Below are positions 59,782-64,000 of a DNA stretch of 64,000 nucleotides, one piece after another. The position numbers and the translations under genes were made by a program. The stretch spans positions 62,001 to 126,000 of the forward strand of contig JAFAYV010000056.1 of NCBI GenBank assembly GCA_019240115.1, given 5' to 3'. Positions within the stretch are counted from its first letter, which is position 1. The number at the start of each line of letters is the position of its first letter. Under the pieces are notes generated by a model, which saw only the letters and a program-made list of their open reading frames with translations, did not search any database and was not told the origin of the DNA. The DNA is from Solirubrobacterales bacterium (GTDB taxonomy: Bacteria > Actinomycetota > Thermoleophilia > Solirubrobacterales > Solirubrobacteraceae).

Positions 59782-60744
59782 ATGCCCATCACCGCCCGCC
59801 CCCTCCTCGGCTCTGATCCCGTCGGCGCCGGCATCGGACTCGCGTCGACCCGCCAGGTCACCGCTGCGGTACACGACATGTACCTGCATCACCCGTTCCC
59901 GCCCCTGCAGCGCCGGCACTCCTATCGCCGCCACGCCGCGTACATGCGGCGTTTCCTGGAGGAGCACGGGGTCGACCCTGCCGGCAAGACCTTCGGTGAC
60001 ATCGCCTGCGGAACGGGACTGATGCTGCTCGACTACGCGCAGGAGTTCCCGGACACCACACTGATCGGCTACGACCTCTCAGAGGCTTCGGTCGACCGGG
60101 CAAATCAGACTGCGCACGACGAGGGGGTCGCCAACGCGGAGGCGCACGTCCGGGACATCATGTCTCTCGATGTGCAAGAGCGCTTCGACTACATCCTGTC
60201 CTGGGGCACGATCCACCACCTGGGCGACTCACGCGAGGGCTTTTCCCGGCTCTGCAGGGCGCTCAAGCCGGGGGGATACATCCGGATCGGGGTGTATGGC
60301 TACTACGGTAACTGGGAGCGCCGGATCCAGCAGGAAGTCGTCCGTACGGTCAACGCCGACCTATCGCAGTTGGAGGAGCAGATCGACGTGGTCCGCGAGT
60401 GGGCAAGCGGCGACCGTAACTTCAAGAACTATTACACCGCCCCGCCAGTCGACCTCGGCGATGACGATTGGGTGGTCGACGAGTTCCTGCACGTGTGGGA
60501 GCGATGGTTGCCGCTGCGCGAGCTGGTGGGCTGGTGCCAGGAGGAGGAGCTGACGCTCTGGCGACTGACCGACTACTACGACAACGAGATCTCACTGGAC
60601 ATCGGACACCATTCCACGAACCTGGAGTTCGTCGACCGCGTCAAGATGCTTCCGTTCGAGCAACAGTGCCACGTGATCGACCTGATCGCTCGGCCATACT
60701 GGCTCTCCCTGATCATGCAGAAGCCACCGACGGCTGGCGGTTGA
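59782..60744 (+). CDS. Class I SAM-dependent methyltransferase upstream of murT-gatD
   Basis: 320 residues. SAM motif I FGDIACGTGLMLLDYA, then LIGYDLSEASVDRANQTAHDEG, FDYILSWGTIHHLGDSREGFSRLCRALKPGGYIRIGVYGYYGNW. The C-terminal ~130 residues (DVVREWASGDRNFKNYYTAPP, WVVDEFLHVWERWLPLRELVGW) form an extra helical part. ATG 59782 is the first good start. The stop is 1 bp before the murT GTG start, so co-translation is likely and a peptidoglycan- or lipid-linked substrate is conceivable. Confidence 0.88.
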   Translation: MPITARPLLGSDPVGAGIGLASTRQVTAAVHDMYLHHPFPPLQRRHSYRRHAAYMRRFLEEHGVDPAGKTFGDIACGTGLMLLDYAQEFPDTTLIGYDLSEASVDRANQTAHDEGVANAEAHVRDIMSLDVQERFDYILSWGTIHHLGDSREGFSRLCRALKPGGYIRIGVYGYYGNWERRIQQEVVRTVNADLSQLEEQIDVVREWASGDRNFKNYYTAPPVDLGDDDWVVDEFLHVWERWLPLRELVGWCQEEELTLWRLTDYYDNEISLDIGHHSTNLEFVDRVKMLPFEQQCHVIDLIARPYWLSLIMQKPPTAGG

Positions 60745-60745
60745 G

Positions 60746-62212
60746 GTGCACCCGCCGCTGGCCCGGATCGCCGCCGTCAATGTCGGCACGCAGGCGCGCT
60801 GGTTGTCGCGGACCCTGGGACGCGGCGGCGGCACGAGCCTTCCTGGACTCCTCGCGCAGCGGATCGACGCGGGACTGGTGGGCGCGCTGGCCGGCGAACT
60901 GGGCCACGGTTGCGTGCTGGTGACCGGCACCAACGGAAAGACGACGACCACGCGGATGCTCGCCGACGTGGCTCGCCGATTCGGCTGGACCGTCCTGTCC
61001 AACCGCGAAGGATCCAACCTCTTGCGCGGCGTCGCCACGGTTCTGCTCGACCACTCCAGCCGGGCCGGGCATCTCGACGTGCCGGAGGAGAGCATCGGGA
61101 TCTTCGAGGTCGACGAGGGCGCGTTGCCGGGCGCGATCGATACGCTTCGTCCCCGGTTGGTGGTGATCACCAACCTGTTCCGCGACCAGCTGGACCGCTA
61201 CTTCGAGGTGGACTTCGTGGCGCGTCTGTGGGCTACGGCGTTGCGGCGGCTACCGGCGGATGCGACGCTCGTGATCAACGCCGACGACGCACAGGTTGCA
61301 TACCTCGGAGAGGAGGTCTCAGGAGGCGTCGCGTATTACGGGCTCGAGGACGTGCGCCACGCCCACGGTGGGCTCGAGCACGCCGCCGACTCGCGCCGCT
61401 GCCCGCGGTGTGGCACAGACCTCCACTACGAGCGGAGCTTCTACGCGCACCTCGGCCACTACGGCTGCGGGCAGTGCGGCTGGCGACGACCCGCTCCCCG
61501 TGTGGCCGGCTGGCGCGTCGAGCTCTCCGCCCTAGAGGGGACGGAGCTCGAAGCTAGCACCGCGGTCGGCAATCGGGTGTTTCAGGTGCCGCTGCCGGGG
61601 CTGTTCAACGCCTATAACGCCCTCGGCGCGATCGCCGGAGCCAGTGCGCTGGGGATAAACCCGGCCGTGATCGAGGAGGCCGTGGCGGGCGCCAGCGGCG
61701 CCTTCGGTCGGCTGGAGCGCTTCCGGGTGGGCGACACCCTGGTCTGCCTGCTGCTGGTCAAGAATCCAAGTGGCTTCAATCAGGCGCTGCGGCTCGTGCT
61801 CGACGAGAGTCAGGCCGAGCCCGTTCACCTGCTGCTGGCGCTCAACGACAACGGCCCGGACGGCCGTGACGTTTCCTGGATCTGGGACGTCGACCTGGAG
61901 CTGTGCGCCCAGGACGGCGTAGAGTTCATCATGGCGGCCGGCGAGCGCGCTCACGACCTGGCGCTGCGGCTCAAGTACGCGGGGATGGCGGTCGGCGATC
62001 CCGGGTCCGGCAGCCCGACCGACCGTACGGTGGTCGTGGAGGAGGATGTCGTGCGGGCGTTCTGGCGCGCGGTGGAGCGCACTCCTCCTGGAGCGACGCT
62101 GTATGTGTTGCCCAGTTACACGGCGATGTGGAGGCTGCGCGAGAACCTCGCGGCCAGGAGATACGTCCCGCGGTTCTATGAACAGGTCGAGTTGGCGCTC
62201 GCGGCCGCATGA
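60746..62212 (+). CDS. murT: Lipid II isoglutaminyl synthase, MurT subunit
   Basis: 488 residues from GTG 60746. Mur-ligase ATP loop VTGTNGKTTTTRML, VLSNREGSNLLRGV, and IFEVDEGALP with NLFRDQLDRY. The MurT-specific Cys4 zinc ribbon is CPRCG..CGQCG (~217-245). The C-terminal domain contains DNGPDGRDVSWIWDVDLE with the catalytic Asp of the DUF1727 region. With GatD it amidates the D-glutamate of lipid II. Its stop overlaps the gatD start (ATGA). Confidence 0.96.
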   Translation: MHPPLARIAAVNVGTQARWLSRTLGRGGGTSLPGLLAQRIDAGLVGALAGELGHGCVLVTGTNGKTTTTRMLADVARRFGWTVLSNREGSNLLRGVATVLLDHSSRAGHLDVPEESIGIFEVDEGALPGAIDTLRPRLVVITNLFRDQLDRYFEVDFVARLWATALRRLPADATLVINADDAQVAYLGEEVSGGVAYYGLEDVRHAHGGLEHAADSRRCPRCGTDLHYERSFYAHLGHYGCGQCGWRRPAPRVAGWRVELSALEGTELEASTAVGNRVFQVPLPGLFNAYNALGAIAGASALGINPAVIEEAVAGASGAFGRLERFRVGDTLVCLLLVKNPSGFNQALRLVLDESQAEPVHLLLALNDNGPDGRDVSWIWDVDLELCAQDGVEFIMAAGERAHDLALRLKYAGMAVGDPGSGSPTDRTVVVEEDVVRAFWRAVERTPPGATLYVLPSYTAMWRLRENLAARRYVPRFYEQVELALAAA

Positions 62213-63063
62213 AGCTGACGATCGCCCACCTGTACCCGACCGTGATGAGCCAGTACGGGGATCGGGGCAACCTCGTCGCGCTGCTGCAGCGCTGCCACCG
62301 GCGTGGCATCGACACCGAGGTGCTCGAGCTCAACCTCGGGGCCGTCGTCGACGGCGACGGGGTGGACCTCCTGCTCATCGGCGGCGGCGCCGACTCGCAT
62401 CAGCGCCTGATCAGCGAGGACCTGATCGAGATCAAGGGTCCGGGGATCCGCCGTGCGGTGGAGGGCGGTGCGGCCGGCCTGGCGATCTGCGCCGGCTATC
62501 AACTGTTTGGCCACTATTACCGCACCGCCGACGGCACGGACCTGCCGGGGCTGGGCATCTTCGACGCTCACACCGTCCATCGCGCGGCCGAGATCGGCGC
62601 GCGCTTGGACACGATCACGCAAGCCGGCGAGGTCCGTGCGGTCGGAAACCTCGTCCTCCGCTGGGGCGACCGGAACCTGGTCGGCTTCGAGAACCATGGC
62701 GGCCGAACCTACCTGCACCCGGGCGCGCAGCCGCTCGGCGAGGTCGTGGTCGGCCAGGGGAACAACTCTCAGGACGGTCATGAGGGCTGCGTCTACCGCA
62801 ACCTCATCGGCACCTACCTGCACGGCCCGGCGCTGCCCAAGAACCCCCACCTGGTCGACCATCTGATCAGCGACGCGCTCCGGCGCCACGACGCAGGCAT
62901 GGTTCTTCCGAGACTCGACGACCAGGTTGAGTGGCGTGCCCACACGTGCGCGCTGGACCGAACGTCCCCCGGCGTCTCACGTCGACGGGTCAGCCCGAGG
63001 CGTTGGCCGTCCGGTGGCCGCCGAGCGGGTCGGGCGAGCGGCGCCCCCAGCGTCCCGGCATAA
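62209..63063 (+). CDS. gatD: Lipid II isoglutaminyl synthase, GatD glutamine amidotransferase subunit
   Basis: 284 residues. Class I/CobB-CobQ-like glutaminase: LIGGGADSHQRL, catalytic C94 in LAICAGYQLFGHYY and H205 in GTYLHGPALPKNP. It supplies ammonia to MurT. The last ~40 residues (from RTSPGVSRRRVSPRRW) are Arg/Ser/Pro-rich and exceed the usual ~240-residue length, so the natural stop may have been lost by a small indel; the catalytic domain is complete. Confidence 0.95.
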   Translation: MKLTIAHLYPTVMSQYGDRGNLVALLQRCHRRGIDTEVLELNLGAVVDGDGVDLLLIGGGADSHQRLISEDLIEIKGPGIRRAVEGGAAGLAICAGYQLFGHYYRTADGTDLPGLGIFDAHTVHRAAEIGARLDTITQAGEVRAVGNLVLRWGDRNLVGFENHGGRTYLHPGAQPLGEVVVGQGNNSQDGHEGCVYRNLIGTYLHGPALPKNPHLVDHLISDALRRHDAGMVLPRLDDQVEWRAHTCALDRTSPGVSRRRVSPRRWPSGGRRAGRASGAPSVPA

Positions 63064-63116
63064 CCCTCAGCGCGTCGGGGCCACCGATCACCTAGGCCTT
63101 CCATAACTTGCCTTCG

Positions 63117-63254
63117 ATGGCCAACGTCAAGCTGCACCGATGCTCATACACCTTCCTGCACGTCTACGCCGACGCCTCTGGCGCGCCGAACGCGCTCGAC
63201 GAGCGGGGGTCTCCCGGTCTACTTGACCTCCACCGCCAGATGCTCGCGTTCTAG
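63117..63254 (+). other. Short ORF resembling a thioredoxin/GST-fold N-terminus, probably a remnant
   Basis: ATG 63117 reads MANVKLHRCSYTFLHVYADASG, then ALDERGSPGLLDLHRQMLAF and TAG (45 residues). The first 14 residues resemble the first strand of glutathione-S-transferase/glutaredoxin-like proteins (MANVKLYRC..), but the rest does not follow. Likely a decayed fragment. Confidence 0.3.
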
Positions 63255-63612
63255 CGGCTCGGTCGTTACCTCACAAGAACCCGAGCCGCGCGATTCAGGC
63301 GCCGCTTATCGCCTGCGTCGTCCCGTCCGGCGGCCGCGGGGACTCCGACGACGATCCCATAGCCACTTCAGCGTGAGAAACTCAAAGATTCGCTTGAACA
63401 CTGCTCCTCCTCGGTAGCCCATCGGCGATCAGCTCGGGCGACGATACCGGGCGTCGGTGCGGACCACACCTGCCGGCGTCTGCGTGCCTACATACGGTCG
63501 GGATCCTGGGCGCGGGTCAACGCCCGTATGACGTCCACTTCGGCTCTTGGCGCCAACGCGGCCGCGTTGCGCAGCGACTGTGCCGACACTGCGAGGCGAA
63601 CCTGCAACGCGC

Positions 63613-63755
63613 TCAGCGCCGCCGGGCGAGCATCGCGCCGAAGATCCCCTGAACGGCTCGGGCGGCCACGAGCATGGCGCCGCCGACTGCCGAGGCGATC
63701 GCGAACCCAGGGCGCCGCCGGGCGACTATGCCCGTGAGCAGACCAGCCTGTATGT
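63613..63755 (-). pseudogene. Possible MFS-transporter fragment
   Basis: The minus strand reads QAGLLTGIVARRRPGFAIASAVGGAMLVAARAVQGIFGAML and stops at 63613. The AARAVQGIFGAMLA segment resembles the R-x-x-Q-G-x-G motif region of drug/H+ antiporters. No start and no further transmembrane segments are found. The rest of 63255-63841 shows no gene. Confidence 0.3.
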
Positions 63756-63841
63756 CGTGTCGCCCGGCCGAGACGATGCGCTGAGAACCACGGGCCGGAG
63801 CGCGTCGCGCGCGTCAGCACTTCCTGCGTACGATTGAGGCT

Positions 63842-64000
63842 GTGAGGGCGTCGTCGCATAGTCGATGGGCGGTGTGGTCCGAGGACTCGGTCCTGTGCGT
63901 CGGCTGCAACGGATCGGTGCTCTCGATCGGCTCGGTCGGGTCTGCCCTCTCGATCGGCTCGATCGGCTCCATCGCGTCAGTCGGCTCCATCGGGTCGGCC
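63842..64000 (+). CDS. Ser/Gly-rich repeat protein, cut by the right edge
   Basis: GTG 63842 opens a frame that runs off the window: VRASSHSRWAVWSEDSVLCVGC, then NGSVLSIGSVGSALSIGSIG and SIASVGSIGSA. After a short basic/Trp-containing head it is built of xxSIGSxGS-type repeats with a near 9-residue period. Similar short Ser-Ile-Gly-Ser proteins occur in actinobacteria (from memory) without known function. Only 53 codons are visible. Confidence 0.65.
   Translation, partial: MRASSHSRWAVWSEDSVLCVGCNGSVLSIGSVGSALSIGSIGSIASVGSIGSA

Overview
The window is one contig segment from a very GC-rich bacterium. Almost every third codon position is G or C, GTG starts are common, and neighbouring genes often overlap by 4 bp (ATGA/GTGA). 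The gene set fits a high-GC actinobacterium, most likely the Thermoleophilia/Solirubrobacterales side of the phylum: MurT-GatD, DprE1/DprE2/UbiA, an SCO6745-like protein, a membrane Ser/Thr kinase, FHA proteins and DUF4331. The taxonomic placement is inference; no rRNA is present.

Layout. 0-8.5 kb: end of a molybdenum hydroxylase operon (large subunit cut by the left edge, [2Fe-2S] subunit, a broken monooxygenase remnant, CoxG, a frameshifted CocE-type hydrolase), then a pentapeptide-repeat/PIG-L/GNAT operon and a DinB/alcohol dehydrogenase pair. 8.5-22.6 kb: housekeeping genes (SCO6745-like, acetyltransferase, XRE-cupin regulator, pyrD, glutaminase, pdxH, FUSC transporter) and a tightly overlapped three-gene set, alkyl-DHAP-synthase-like / PlsC-like / epimerase, that looks like ether-lipid synthesis. 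A PQQ-type sugar dehydrogenase lipoprotein, a HAD hydrolase and a DUF1905 protein follow.

22.8-24.6 kb: tRNA-Glu followed by a decayed 1.7-kb integrated element (3'-tRNA direct repeat, broken tyrosine integrase, candidate toxin-antitoxin pair), then about 1.3 kb of nearly gene-free sequence. 25.9-33.5 kb: the most unusual locus. A Ser/Thr kinase with an extracellular beta-propeller and a GH15 enzyme diverge, across a tandem 26-bp repeat, from a 1023-residue fusion (FHA domain, membrane 4Fe-4S module, ferredoxin-like domain, pyridine-nucleotide FAD oxidoreductase) that is translationally coupled to a cyclic-nucleotide-binding-fold protein.

33.7-52.9 kb: secreted and small membrane proteins, a GH79-like glycosidase, gene debris (amidohydrolase, GntR, DJ-1 and possible kinase remnants), the ubiA-dprE1-dprE2 decaprenyl-phosphoryl-arabinose operon, a phosphodiester glycosidase and an alpha/beta hydrolase, a DUF4331 operon, a MarR regulator, a methyltransferase, a substrate-binding protein interrupted by an in-frame TGA, a DrrAB-like ABC exporter and an SCP2 protein.

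53.0-59.5 kb: tRNA-Val followed by a 6.4-kb genomic island bounded by a 46-bp 3'-tRNA repeat. Its cargo is a lactate-oxidase-family flavoenzyme, a SigX5-like sigma factor divergent from a RibD-type reductase, and HicB next to a HicA with a stop at codon 3; the integrase is frameshifted. 59.8-64 kb: a methyltransferase coupled to murT-gatD (lipid II amidation), then debris and the start of a Ser-Gly-rich repeat protein cut by the right edge.

Most clearly broken genes lie in or next to mobile or accessory segments, while long housekeeping ORFs are intact. This favours real decay over random sequencing error, but reads would be needed to prove it.
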